Assembly: GCF_000227725.2 (NCBI RefSeq)
Contig: NZ_MU255056.1
Coordinates: 2,511,992 to 2,569,932 of the forward strand
Direction: 5' to 3'
Length of the DNA stretch: 57,941 nucleotides
DNA from: Thiorhodospira sibirica ATCC 700588
Lineage (GTDB): Bacteria; Pseudomonadota; Gammaproteobacteria; Ectothiorhodospirales; Ectothiorhodospiraceae
Of the stretch, positions 25,476 to 33,368 are shown piece after piece; position 1 is the stretch's first letter; every line of letters begins with the position of its first letter. The position numbers were made by a program, and so were the translations under genes. A model generated the notes under the pieces. It was given only the letters and a program-made list of their open reading frames with translations, had not been told where the DNA came from and did no database searches.

Positions 25476-28352
25476 TTAACCGGCCTGTTTGACCCGCATG
25501 TACCATTCGACCAGGCGACGTACCTGGCGTTCAGTATAGCCCCGCGTCACCATGCGCTCGACAAATTCATGGTGTTTGCGGTCCACATCTGAATCGGCCT
25601 TGGCGCCAAAACTGATCACCGGCAGCAGGTCTTCAACATGGGCAAACATGCGTTTTTCAATGACTTCGCGGATTTTTTCATACGCCGTCCATTCCGGCAT
25701 TTCCCCCCCCTTGCTGGCGCGGGCGCGTAGCGCAAATTTGACCACCTCATTGCGAAAATCCTTGGGGTTGGCAATGCCGGCGGGCTTTTCAGTTTTGGTC
25801 AATTCCTGATTGAGCGCCTGACGATCCAGCAGTTGTCCGGTGTCCGGGTCTTTGAAATCATGGTCTTCGATCCAGGCATCGGCATAGGCCACATAGCGCT
25901 CAAACAGATTCTGCCCAAAGTCGTGATAAGACTCCAGATAGGCCTTCTGAATCTCATTGCCGATGAAATCGGCATAGCGCGGTGCCAAATCAGCCTTGAT
26001 GATTTCCAGATAGCGGCGTTCGGTTTCCTCGGGGAATTGTTCACGGCGCAAGGCCTGCTCCAGCATATACAGCAAATGCACCGGATCGGCAGCCACCTCG
26101 CGGGTGTCGTAGTTAAAGGTCTCGGAGAGTACCTTGAAAGCAAAGCGGGTGGAAATTCCGTCCATGCCCTCATCCACCCCGGCGACATCTTTGTATTCCT
26201 GCAAGGATTTGGCACGCGGGTCAGTGTCTTTGAGGCTCTCGCCGTTATAGATGCGCATCTTGGAATACAGACTGGAATTTTCATGCTCTTTGAGGCGGGT
26301 GAGCACCGAAAAACGCGCCAGAATCTCCAAGGTTGAGGGCGCACAAGGGGCTTGCGCCAGCTCGCTGGTACTGACCAGCTTTTGATAAATCAGCTCCTCT
26401 TCGGTGACGCGCAGACAATAGGGCACCTTGATCACCGAAATGCGATCAATGAAAGCCTCGTTGTTTTTATTGTGCTTGAAGGTCTGCCATTCTGATTCGT
26501 TGGAGTTGCCGGTAATCAGCACCTTGCCATTGCGGCGCGCAATCAGCGTATGGTTCGGCGTCTCCAGGCACCAGACCATGCCGGCATAGTCAACCATTCC
26601 CTTGTTAACGTTGTCACTGCGCACCTGATTCACGCCCAGCCGGGTGTTGAGCATGAACACATCGGCATAACCTTCTTTACGACTGATGGCGCAGGTCGTT
26701 TTGCTGCCGCTCAGTGCCGCCAGTTCCTGCAGGAGATCACGATGGAAAGGCACATTGGTGCTGAGTTGGTAGTGATTCTCCCGACTGTTTTGCCCCTGAC
26801 TGCCATCAGTGATGCCCCATTCCTGCAAGAGTATCGTGGCTTGCCGGGCCGACAGGAGGCGGTGGATTTCCGTGAGTTGCTTGGTGAATTTGGCCGACAT
26901 GCGCTTGACATAAAATGCCGTGGTGCCGTCCGGAGATTCCTCACCCTGCTGCCAGGAAAAATCCAGTCGGGACAGCAGTTCCTGGAAGGCTTTGATCTTG
27001 CGGTCTTTATTGAAGTGAAAGCGATAATTAAGACGTCCGTCGTTGGCAATGTAATGGACCGAGCCTTCGGTCACACACCAGATATGGAAGCGTAACTCAT
27101 CATCACTGGCGTAGTAATCGAGATCCGGGCGCTCCAAAACGCCGGAGACGGGCAGATGTGCCCCCTTGACGAAGAAGTCCTCGGCGAGCGTTTCCTTATA
27201 AGAACCATAGGACTCGTAGATGATCTTGTGATTCGGCGTGACGAGGTGATCAGCCGCACTGCTGGAGAGGTGGTACATCGGGCCTTCGTAATACATTTCG
27301 TATTTCTTCAGCGCCGGTTGATATTCGATCTTGCCAGTCTCGCGATTAAGGGTGGCGATCAGATCATCGACCTCGACCGCTTCACGGCGCTTCCATCCCC
27401 CGACGGTGAGGATTTCGGTATCCTCGCTAAAGCAGTGCGCCATGATGATACCTTGAAAGGGAATGGCACCAATGTTTTCCGTGCCCACATAGTTGCTTTC
27501 CTGGGTGGCTGTGAGCAGCGGATGGAGCATTTTGATCGGCGCCTTAAACATCTCCACAAATTCCAAAATGCCCTGATTGGCGCGGTTCAGGCCGCCGGAG
27601 TAGCTGTAGGCATCGGTGTCATTTTGGCTATACAGCTCAAGCTTGCGGATATCCACCTTGCCCACCAGCGAGGAAATATCCTGATTATTTTCATCCCCCG
27701 GCTCGGTTTTGGACACGGCAATCTGGCGCAATTTGGACGGATACAGCCGCACCACACTAAAGCGGGAAATATCGCCGCCCAGTTCATCTAAGCGTTTGAC
27801 CGCCCACGGTGAAATTAAGCCCGTAAGACGGCGCGCCGGGATACCAAAACGCTCCTCCAGCAGCGGCCCCATCGTGACCGGATCAAACAGCCCCAGCGGG
27901 CTTTCAAATACCGGCGAAAGCTCATCGCCGACCTTGAGCACATAGATCGGATGCTTTTCCATGAGGCTTTTGAGGCGTTCTGCCAGCGAGGATTTGCCTC
28001 CGCCCACCGGCCCCAGCAGATACAAAATCTGCTTGCGCTCTTCCAGCCCCTGGGCGGCATAGCGGAAAAAGCCCACGATGCGCTCAATGGTTTCCTCCAT
28101 CCCGTAAAAATCTTCAAAGGCCGGATAGAGCTTGATGGTGCGGTTCATGAAAATCCGCCCGAGCCGCTCATCCTGGGCCGTATCGACCACCGTTGGCTCA
28201 CCGATGGCCGCCACAATGCGCTCGGCGGCACTGGCATAGTGCAATGGGTCATCCTTGCAGGCTTCAAGGTATTGTGCCAGGGACAGCTCCGCTTCCTGAC
28301 GTTTTTGATAATGACGCGCATAGTGCGCGATTAAAGTCTCTGCCGAATCCAT
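25476..28352 (-). CDS. prkA: PrkA/YeaG serine protein kinase, intein-containing precursor
   Basis: A 958-residue precursor made of 648 residues of PrkA/YeaG interrupted by a 310-residue intein (residues 307-616). The host protein has the PrkA AAA+ domain with Walker A GPVGGGKS (114-121), then the C-terminal kinase-like domain. After excision the junction reads GIIMAH-SNESEWQTF, matching the uninterrupted E. coli sequence type (AHSNESEW), so the mature protein is predicted to be intact. YeaG is a cytoplasmic stress-induced kinase acting with YeaH. Its gene is divergent from the response-regulator gene at 28617 across a 264-base gap. Confidence 0.93.
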   Translation of the reverse strand: MDSAETLIAHYARHYQKRQEAELSLAQYLEACKDDPLHYASAAERIVAAIGEPTVVDTAQDERLGRIFMNRTIKLYPAFEDFYGMEETIERIVGFFRYAAQGLEERKQILYLLGPVGGGKSSLAERLKSLMEKHPIYVLKVGDELSPVFESPLGLFDPVTMGPLLEERFGIPARRLTGLISPWAVKRLDELGGDISRFSVVRLYPSKLRQIAVSKTEPGDENNQDISSLVGKVDIRKLELYSQNDTDAYSYSGGLNRANQGILEFVEMFKAPIKMLHPLLTATQESNYVGTENIGAIPFQGIIMAHCFSEDTEILTVGGWKRREAVEVDDLIATLNRETGKIEYQPALKKYEMYYEGPMYHLSSSAADHLVTPNHKIIYESYGSYKETLAEDFFVKGAHLPVSGVLERPDLDYYASDDELRFHIWCVTEGSVHYIANDGRLNYRFHFNKDRKIKAFQELLSRLDFSWQQGEESPDGTTAFYVKRMSAKFTKQLTEIHRLLSARQATILLQEWGITDGSQGQNSRENHYQLSTNVPFHRDLLQELAALSGSKTTCAISRKEGYADVFMLNTRLGVNQVRSDNVNKGMVDYAGMVWCLETPNHTLIARRNGKVLITGNSNESEWQTFKHNKNNEAFIDRISVIKVPYCLRVTEEELIYQKLVSTSELAQAPCAPSTLEILARFSVLTRLKEHENSSLYSKMRIYNGESLKDTDPRAKSLQEYKDVAGVDEGMDGISTRFAFKVLSETFNYDTREVAADPVHLLYMLEQALRREQFPEETERRYLEIIKADLAPRYADFIGNEIQKAYLESYHDFGQNLFERYVAYADAWIEDHDFKDPDTGQLLDRQALNQELTKTEKPAGIANPKDFRNEVVKFALRARASKGGEMPEWTAYEKIREVIEKRMFAHVEDLLPVISFGAKADSDVDRKHHEFVERMVTRGYTERQVRRLVEWYMRVKQAG
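26505..27434 (-). mobile_element. Intein inserted in prkA AAA+ domain
   Basis: Residues 307-616 of the precursor. It begins with the nucleophile Cys307 (CFSEDTEILTVGGW, block A), has block B with the TxxH motif (HLVTPNHKII), and ends with block F (GMVWCLETPNHTLIARRNG) and block G (KVLITGN) before Ser617 of the C-extein. The last residue is Asn616; the usual penultimate His is replaced by Gly, a variation seen in some active inteins. A middle segment (about 417-560) has one LAGLIDADG-like stretch (FHIWCVTEGSVHYI), probably a divergent or decaying homing endonuclease. Confidence 0.9.
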
Positions 28353-28616
28353 GATGCTTACCTCGCGATGGTCGGAATGGACAGGTTACTCACGGTTAAT
28401 CATGCAAAAAAACACCCGTTAAAACCACATGGGCAGACCGCTGCAGCGTGAAAAGCACAGCGTCTGGGTTGCCTTATGAGAACGCCGGGCTGCGGTGAGT
28501 TCATTTGACACGAGGCGATACATACTATCGCAGCGCGGTGGTTTTTCGGTTAGCATAACTTAACACAGCTAAAGCGCAGCGTTTTCTGCATTCAAAATAT
28601 AAAGGGCGCATCATCT
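28353..28616. promoter_or_regulatory. Divergent promoter region prkA / response-regulator gene
   Basis: A 264-base gap between start codons of two divergent genes, so promoters for both must lie here. AT-rich patches occur at about 28403-28425 and 28545-28605. TTGACA is present at 28505-28510 but no good -10 follows at 16-18 bases, so no element is assigned. Confidence 0.45.
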
Positions 28617-29783
28617 ATGTCGAGTGTACAGGCGACCACCACGATCATGCTGGTGGACGATACGCCAACCAACCTCATTTTGCTGGGAGAAATCCTCCAT
28701 GCAAATGGCTATCGTGCAGTAGCCTTTCCCAGTGGAGAGCTTGCGCTTAAGGCCGCCGCAAAAAACCCGCCGGATTTGATCTTGCTGGATATCCGTATGC
28801 CCCAGATGGATGGCTTTGAGGTCTGTCGGCAGCTCAAAGCCATCCCCCTTCTGGCGAGCATTCCCGTGATCTTCATCAGCGCCATGGACGACACTGAACA
28901 CAAGCTGCAGGCCTTTGAGCTGGGCGGCGTGGATTATGTCACCAAGCCCTTTCAGGAAGCCGAGGTACTGGCCAGAGTCGCCACCCATCTGCGCATCATC
29001 CATCTGCAACGCCGCCTGACCGAACACAACGAAAATCTGGAGCAGCTTGTCGCCCAGCGCACCCAGGAACTCGCCCAGGCGCACAGCCGCTTATTGGAGC
29101 TGGATCGGCTGAAAAACGATTTTTTACACATGATCTCACACGAAATCCGCACCCCGGCCAATGGCATTCTAGGCATTGGTGAATTATTGCTGGAGCTGTG
29201 CGCCGATAACGAGGAAACGGCAGGCTTTGCCGATGCCTTTCGCCAAAGCAGCGAACGTCTGCATAACCTGATTAACGACGCCACCCTGCTGGCCGAGCTG
29301 AAGCATCTCAGCACCGATATGGCGCAAAGCACGTCCTTGGCCCATATTGTTGATGATCTCAAACAGGCGCTGCGACCCTTGGTGATTACCGTACACACGC
29401 GCACCGATCTCACCGCGCTGCACAGCCAGGCCAACCCCGTTTTAGTACAAAAGGCGCTAAAAACCGCCGTACAACTGGCCCATTGTTTTTCCAAACCCAG
29501 GCACCATCTTGTCCTGGAACTCAGTCTGGAGGAGCATGTGCTCAACCTCCGCATCGCCCTGGATGATTTGTCACTGAATGCCGCCCAGGCAGAGGAATTT
29601 TTTCAGCTGGCCTCTGCTGTGCGCTCCTGCTCACGCGCCGAAAACATGGGGCTGGCACCGGTGGTGGCACACAATATCCTCACCGCGCTGGGTGGTGGTC
29701 TAGCGCTGTGCAAGGTCGCAGATGACGCCACCCAGGACCACCTGCTCGCCCGCATTCCGCATTGCAGCTACCTTGCCCAATAG
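28617..29783 (+). CDS. Response regulator fused to histidine-kinase dimerisation domain, ATPase part degenerate
   Basis: A 388-residue protein. The REC domain (about 8-125) has the acidic pair in MLVDDTPTN, the phospho-acceptor aspartate in LILLDIRMPQMDGFE, and the lysine in YVTKPF. A coiled linker (about 130-170) precedes a HisKA domain with the H-box HMISHEIRTPANGILG. The C-terminal 170 residues sit where the ATPase domain should be, but the N, G1 and G2 boxes are not recognisable, so autophosphorylation in cis looks unlikely. It may act as a phosphotransfer or scaffold protein. Confidence 0.8.
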   Translation: MSSVQATTTIMLVDDTPTNLILLGEILHANGYRAVAFPSGELALKAAAKNPPDLILLDIRMPQMDGFEVCRQLKAIPLLASIPVIFISAMDDTEHKLQAFELGGVDYVTKPFQEAEVLARVATHLRIIHLQRRLTEHNENLEQLVAQRTQELAQAHSRLLELDRLKNDFLHMISHEIRTPANGILGIGELLLELCADNEETAGFADAFRQSSERLHNLINDATLLAELKHLSTDMAQSTSLAHIVDDLKQALRPLVITVHTRTDLTALHSQANPVLVQKALKTAVQLAHCFSKPRHHLVLELSLEEHVLNLRIALDDLSLNAAQAEEFFQLASAVRSCSRAENMGLAPVVAHNILTALGGGLALCKVADDATQDHLLARIPHCSYLAQ

Positions 29784-29787
29784 GGGT

Positions 29788-29804
29788 GGCATCGCCCAGA
29801 TGCC
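29788..29804. repeat. Hairpin GGCATC-N5-GATGCC between kinase gene and tilS
   Basis: A 6-bp inverted repeat with loop GCCCA starting five bases after the upstream stop codon. Its second arm contains the ATG at 29800, one of two possible tilS starts. Confidence 0.65.
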
Positions 29805-29817
29805 GCTTAAAACAAGC

Positions 29818-31098
29818 ATGTCCGCGTGCGCGCACTCCGCCATCGTCCAGACCGTGCAGCAACAGCTAGTGCAGAATCTGCGGCGTTATCCGCCTACCCG
29901 CCATTATTGTCTGGCCTACAGTGGCGGCCTGGATTCCCACGTCTTGTTACATGCCATGCAGCTCTTGGCGCAGCATGATGCCTCACTCAGCCTACAGGCT
30001 GTGCATATCCATCACGGCCTCAATCCCCAGGCGGATCACTGGGTCGAACATTGCCAGCAAATCTGTGCCGCGCTTGAAGTCCCGCTGACGGTGCAGCGGA
30101 TCAACGCCCGCCCGTCCACTGGATACAGCCTGGAAGATTTTGCCCGCCGCCAACGCTATCAATTACTGGCCAAGGCACTCCCGCCGGGCGCCGGGTTGTT
30201 ACTGGCTCAACATCAAGATGATCAGGCGGAAACCCTGTTATTGCAGCTGCTGCGCGGCGCGGGCCTTGCCGGACTGGCCAGCATGGCGCCCTGGCAACCC
30301 TTTGCCCAGGGTTTCATGGCCCGCCCCTGGCTTGAGGTGTCACGCAGCACCTTGGCGCAGTATGCCCACACCCATCAACTGCGCTGGATTGAAGATGATA
30401 GTAATCAGGATACGCGCTTTGATCGCAACTACCTGCGCCATGAGATTCTGCCGCGCCTGCAGCAGCGCTTTCCCGGCACCGTCGCCACGCTGGCGCGCGC
30501 TGCCAAACACCAGGCCCAGGCCCAGGATTTACTCGGTGAACTGGCCCGCCGTGATTTAGACAGTGTGCGCGCCCTCACCCCCGGTCAGCTCTCGATCGCA
30601 GGTCTGCGTCTGCTCAAACCGGCACGCCAGGTCAATGCGTTGCGCTACTGGCTGCATGAGAAAGGCCTGCCAATGCCGCCACAGGCCCGTTTGCACAGCG
30701 GACTTGCGCAGCTGTTAACCGCCCGCCACGATGCCAGCCCGCACATCACCTGGGAGGGTGCCGAGCTGCGCCGCTATCGCGACACCCTCTACGCCATGCC
30801 GCCGCTGGCGCCCCATGACCCTCGCATATCCTTACCTTGGGATGGCCAAAGCGTGCTGCGACTTGAGACGTTAAACCTGTGCTTAACGCCCGCAGAATTA
30901 CCCGCACTCACCCCGCCGCTGCGTCCCGATGAAACCCTGTGGGTCCGGTTTCGCCAAGGCGGTGAAACGCTGCCTTGGCAAGGCCACACCCAATCGCTAA
31001 AAAAACGCTTTCAGGCCGCTGGGATTCCCCCCTGGGAACGCGAACGCATCCCGTTGATTTATCGCGGAGAATGTTTGATCTATGTACGCTGGCCGTGA
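29818..31098 (+). CDS. tilS: tRNA(Ile)-lysidine synthase
   Basis: About 426 residues. It modifies C34 of the minor tRNA-Ile (CAU) to lysidine so that AUA is read. The PP-loop motif YSGGLDSHVLL near the N-terminus, HIHHGLNPQADHWVEHC, and HHQDDQAET-type LAQHQDDQAETLLLQLLRG confirm the family. A substrate-binding and C-terminal domain follow (RFRQGGE ... LKKRFQAAGIPPWERERIPLIY). The start is uncertain: ATG 29818 or ATG 29800, the latter inside a hairpin; neither has a strong ribosome site. A still longer frame from 29722 overlaps the upstream gene and is rejected. Confidence 0.92.
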   Translation: MSACAHSAIVQTVQQQLVQNLRRYPPTRHYCLAYSGGLDSHVLLHAMQLLAQHDASLSLQAVHIHHGLNPQADHWVEHCQQICAALEVPLTVQRINARPSTGYSLEDFARRQRYQLLAKALPPGAGLLLAQHQDDQAETLLLQLLRGAGLAGLASMAPWQPFAQGFMARPWLEVSRSTLAQYAHTHQLRWIEDDSNQDTRFDRNYLRHEILPRLQQRFPGTVATLARAAKHQAQAQDLLGELARRDLDSVRALTPGQLSIAGLRLLKPARQVNALRYWLHEKGLPMPPQARLHSGLAQLLTARHDASPHITWEGAELRRYRDTLYAMPPLAPHDPRISLPWDGQSVLRLETLNLCLTPAELPALTPPLRPDETLWVRFRQGGETLPWQGHTQSLKKRFQAAGIPPWERERIPLIYRGECLIYVRWP

Positions 31099-31317
31099 AT
31101 AGCGTTCACCACCAGAGCATATCGATATAACGGTCCGCTTGCCCCACACCGCCACGCCACTTAAGCTGTGTTAGACTAACCCCCTTGACCCTTGACCCTT
31201 GGCACGGTAAATGGAACCTGTCTGGCATATCCGGGTCATTGAACGGGTGCGGGTGTATTCGCACAGCCCTGTTTGGAATATCCATTTAAAATATAAAGTA
31301 ACGGAGAATTGTGACTG

Positions 31318-31770
31318 ATGAAGAACGCAGTTTATGCGATGATTGCTGGTCTGGTGCTGGTTTTGAGTGCCGGTTCTGCCTGGGCGACGAGCCCGGAAGA
31401 TGCGCTGAAATACCGTAAAGCGGTTTATCAGGTGTACAAGTGGAATATGGACGCGATGGCCGCCATGGCACGCGGAGAAGCCCCCTTTGATGCCGAGCGT
31501 TTTGCCCTGCATGCCGGGCGCATCAACGCCATGCGTGAAGACGCCATTGAAGGTTATGTGGAAAACTCAGCGATTGGTGACACCACTTCCAAGCCAGAAA
31601 TCTGGTCCCAGTGGGATGCCTTCATGCAGCGCCAAAACGCCTTTGAGCAGGAAATTGGCAAGCTGGCGGAAACCGCTGCCGGCGGGGATGCCCGTGCCAT
31701 TCGTGCCCAATTTGGTGCCGTTGGGCAAAGCTGCAAGGCCTGCCACGATGACTTCCGGGTTTCTCGTTGA
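31318..31770 (+). CDS. Cytochrome c' (class II cytochrome c)
   Basis: A 150-residue periplasmic haem protein. A signal peptide (MKNAVYAMIAGLVLVLSAGSAWA) is followed by a four-helix-bundle-type sequence with the haem site CKACH near the C-terminus (Cys139, Cys142, His143). The single C-terminal haem and size fit cytochrome c', which binds NO or CO and is frequent in purple sulfur and other sulfur-oxidising proteobacteria. GGAG lies 11 bases before ATG 31318. A strong terminator follows. Confidence 0.9.
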   Translation: MKNAVYAMIAGLVLVLSAGSAWATSPEDALKYRKAVYQVYKWNMDAMAAMARGEAPFDAERFALHAGRINAMREDAIEGYVENSAIGDTTSKPEIWSQWDAFMQRQNAFEQEIGKLAETAAGGDARAIRAQFGAVGQSCKACHDDFRVSR

Positions 31771-31795
31771 TTAGGCTTTAATCCGGGATACGCAG

Positions 31796-31829
31796 ACTGC
31801 CAGAGCAACACCGCTCTGGCAGTTTTTTT
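31796..31829 (+). terminator. Rho-independent terminator after cytochrome c' gene
   Basis: An 11-bp perfect stem (ACTGCCAGAGC / GCTCTGGCAGT) with a 6-base loop, ending in a run of T. It lies 26 bases past the stop codon and between convergent genes. Confidence 0.93.
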
Positions 31830-31849
31830 AGTCGCAAAGCGGCTGCCCC

Positions 31850-32797
31850 TTAGAAGCGATCCATCATCTCCTGCATCCGCTCACGGCTGACCGACACCGC
31901 ATTTTTCAGCACATCCGTCCAGTTGCCAGAATCCGGCGCTTTGGTGGCGGCCAGATGCTTGATCAGATCGGCCTGATCCTGAGCCTCGTCACTCCCTTCA
32001 GCAAACACCGAAGGATCACCGGTAAACAAGACGACTGGCATACAGGTGGTAATCACCTTATCCGGCTCACGCCCCGCCAGACGCCCCAGCAAACCGGCCG
32101 GAGTCACGACCACTTCCTGCGGCTGATAGATCTGCTGCCCCGCCACTTCGCGGCGCAAAATCTGACGATTGACCACCGGCACAAAATTTAAGCCTGCATC
32201 GTTAATGGCCTTAAACACTGGATTTTGCGTGTTGGGGAACTGCACAAAAAAGGCCAAAGCCGCATTCCCATCGATCACCGCCTGCACCGCCTCCATCGCC
32301 CCATCGAAATAGGTGATGTTGCGCATATTGGCCAGACTCTCATCCATGCTTTGCAGATAACGGAAGGTCGCCGTAGAACCACTGCGCTCAGACGGCAAGG
32401 CTACCGGCATCCGTGGCGACAAACCGCGCAGGTTGTCGATACCACTCTCACGGGTAACCGCATACAGACACTCAAGGCCGATGCCCGGATTCACCAACGC
32501 AATCCGCCCCGGCTGCTCATCGGCCACCGCCGCCACCACATCAAACTGACCGATGCCGATATCTTTGGGGTTTTCTAACACCCTGGCCACATTATCCGCA
32601 CTGCCCTGACTGGTAGCGCATTTATGCTCAAAAAACTCCTTGCGAATCGCCCGCTCCACCTGCGGACAAAAATCATTGGTATAACTGCCCGTCGGCGAAC
32701 CCGCATGGATGGCGCCCTGCGCCAACACCGGGGTGCTAGATACACCGCTCAAGAGCAATCCGAATACTAACCACTGAGAAAAAGAGAATCTACGCAT
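31850..32797 (-). CDS. TAXI-type periplasmic solute-binding protein
   Basis: A 315-residue protein from the ATG at 32797 with GGAGG six bases upstream. It has a signal peptide (FSFSQWLVFGLLLSGVSSTPVLA). The mature part begins AIHAGSPTGSYTNDFCPQVERA, typical of the TAXI (TRAP-associated extracytoplasmic immunogenic) and NMT1-like binding-protein fold, with CATSQGSADNVARVLENPKDIGIGQFDVV as the second lobe strand. TRAP membrane subunits are not encoded beside it, so it may serve a distant transporter or act as a sensor. The ligand is unknown. Confidence 0.8.
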   Translation of the reverse strand: MRRFSFSQWLVFGLLLSGVSSTPVLAQGAIHAGSPTGSYTNDFCPQVERAIRKEFFEHKCATSQGSADNVARVLENPKDIGIGQFDVVAAVADEQPGRIALVNPGIGLECLYAVTRESGIDNLRGLSPRMPVALPSERSGSTATFRYLQSMDESLANMRNITYFDGAMEAVQAVIDGNAALAFFVQFPNTQNPVFKAINDAGLNFVPVVNRQILRREVAGQQIYQPQEVVVTPAGLLGRLAGREPDKVITTCMPVVLFTGDPSVFAEGSDEAQDQADLIKHLAATKAPDSGNWTDVLKNAVSVSRERMQEMMDRF

Positions 32798-32864
32798 CAA
32801 CAGCCTCCTAGTTTTAATTTACGCGCCCGTGTCAGGCACGACATAACACCTTGGCAAGCATAAC

Positions 32865-32905
32865 TTGTTGACATCCTCCCCCGCCTGAAGGCGGGGGATT
32901 CCTAA
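32865..32905. mobile_element. IS200/IS605-like end hairpin (solo)
   Basis: The segment TTGTTGACATCCTCCC, then the 8-bp hairpin CCCCCGCC-TGAA-GGCGGGGG (32878-32897), then ATTCCTAACC resembles the subterminal hairpin ends of IS200/IS605-group elements. No tnpA or tnpB frame is next to it, so this is a remnant or a non-autonomous derivative. The call is from memory of the end sequence type. Confidence 0.5.
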
Positions 32906-33150
32906 CCTCACGATTAGGACTTTCTGTTTCAACGAGATCAGCCAATGCCGCTTTACAGCAACACAGGATTTACGTTCTCTCCACAGACTAACCCCGCCAG
33001 CCCGGCGGTTAAAATAAAGGTAGCATCCATGTATAGAGAGAGCAACCTACCAAAGAAGAGGCGTCGGAAACGGGCGCACGCTTTGCGTGCTGCGCTATCC
33101 CTCCTTGGCCTTGCGGCCGGGGTTTCTCGCGCAAACTGATGAGTAATAAA

Positions 33151-33182
33151 GTTTCAATCCACGCGCCCGCGTGGGGCGCGTG
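33151..33182. CRISPR. Orphan CRISPR-type repeat (type I-C-like), single copy
   Basis: A 32-base segment beginning GTTTCAATCCACGCGCCC and followed by GCGTGGGGCGCG matches the type I-C repeat consensus over its first 30 bases; the last two differ. The inner palindrome is intact. There is no second repeat, spacer array or cas gene within the window, so it is a leftover repeat rather than an array. Confidence 0.55.
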
Positions 33183-33298
33183 TGACGGCATCATCTTGAT
33201 GCCACCACGTCAAAGACTCTCCCCCTGCCAAGGGGGAGTCCCGCCGCAGGCGGGGAGGGGGTCAAAACCACCCATAACCACCCCGCCCCTACGCGCCA

Positions 33299-33326
33299 CC
33301 CCTCCTTGAAAAGGAGGGGAGTTTTT
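33299..33326 (+). terminator. Stem-loop with T tract
   Basis: A 9-bp stem CCCCTCCTT / AAGGAGGGG with loop GAA followed by AGTTTTT. It has the form of a rho-independent terminator on the plus strand, yet no plus-strand gene ends nearby. It may belong to the mobile debris around it. Confidence 0.55.
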
Positions 33327-33328
33327 AA

Positions 33329-33349
33329 GCGGCATCAAGATGATGCCGC
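33329..33349. repeat. 8-bp hairpin downstream of DUF1566 gene at 33369
   Basis: Arms GCGGCATC and GATGCCGC, loop AAGAT, about 20 bases past the stop of the minus-strand DUF1566 gene. Position and geometry match the hairpin at 898-918, and the sequence between hairpin and stop codon is the same in both. Confidence 0.7.
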
Positions 33350-33368
33350 CACGAAGGCCAAAAGCCCA

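Larger units (their letters stand above)
32798..33368. other. Intergenic patch of mobile-element remnants and palindromes
   Basis: A 571-base stretch without a convincing gene; a 64-codon frame at 32945-33139 has no recognised similarity. In order it holds an IS200/IS605-like end hairpin (32865-32905), an element shared with 9800-9847 (33085-33135), one CRISPR-type repeat (33151-33182), a GGCATC hairpin (33187-33203), CTCCCCC-type inverted repeats (about 33217-33275), a stem followed by T residues (33299-33326), and an 8-bp hairpin (33329-33349). Confidence 0.6.

Noticed and set aside
28505-28528. TTGACA as a -35 box for the response-regulator gene
   Set aside because: No acceptable -10 hexamer occurs 16-18 bases downstream.
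32945-33139. A 64-codon plus-strand frame in the mobile debris
   Set aside because: No ribosome site or family match, and it covers a dispersed repeat shared with 9800-9847.
33151-33300. A CRISPR array
   Set aside because: Only one repeat unit is present and the following inverted repeats are of another kind.
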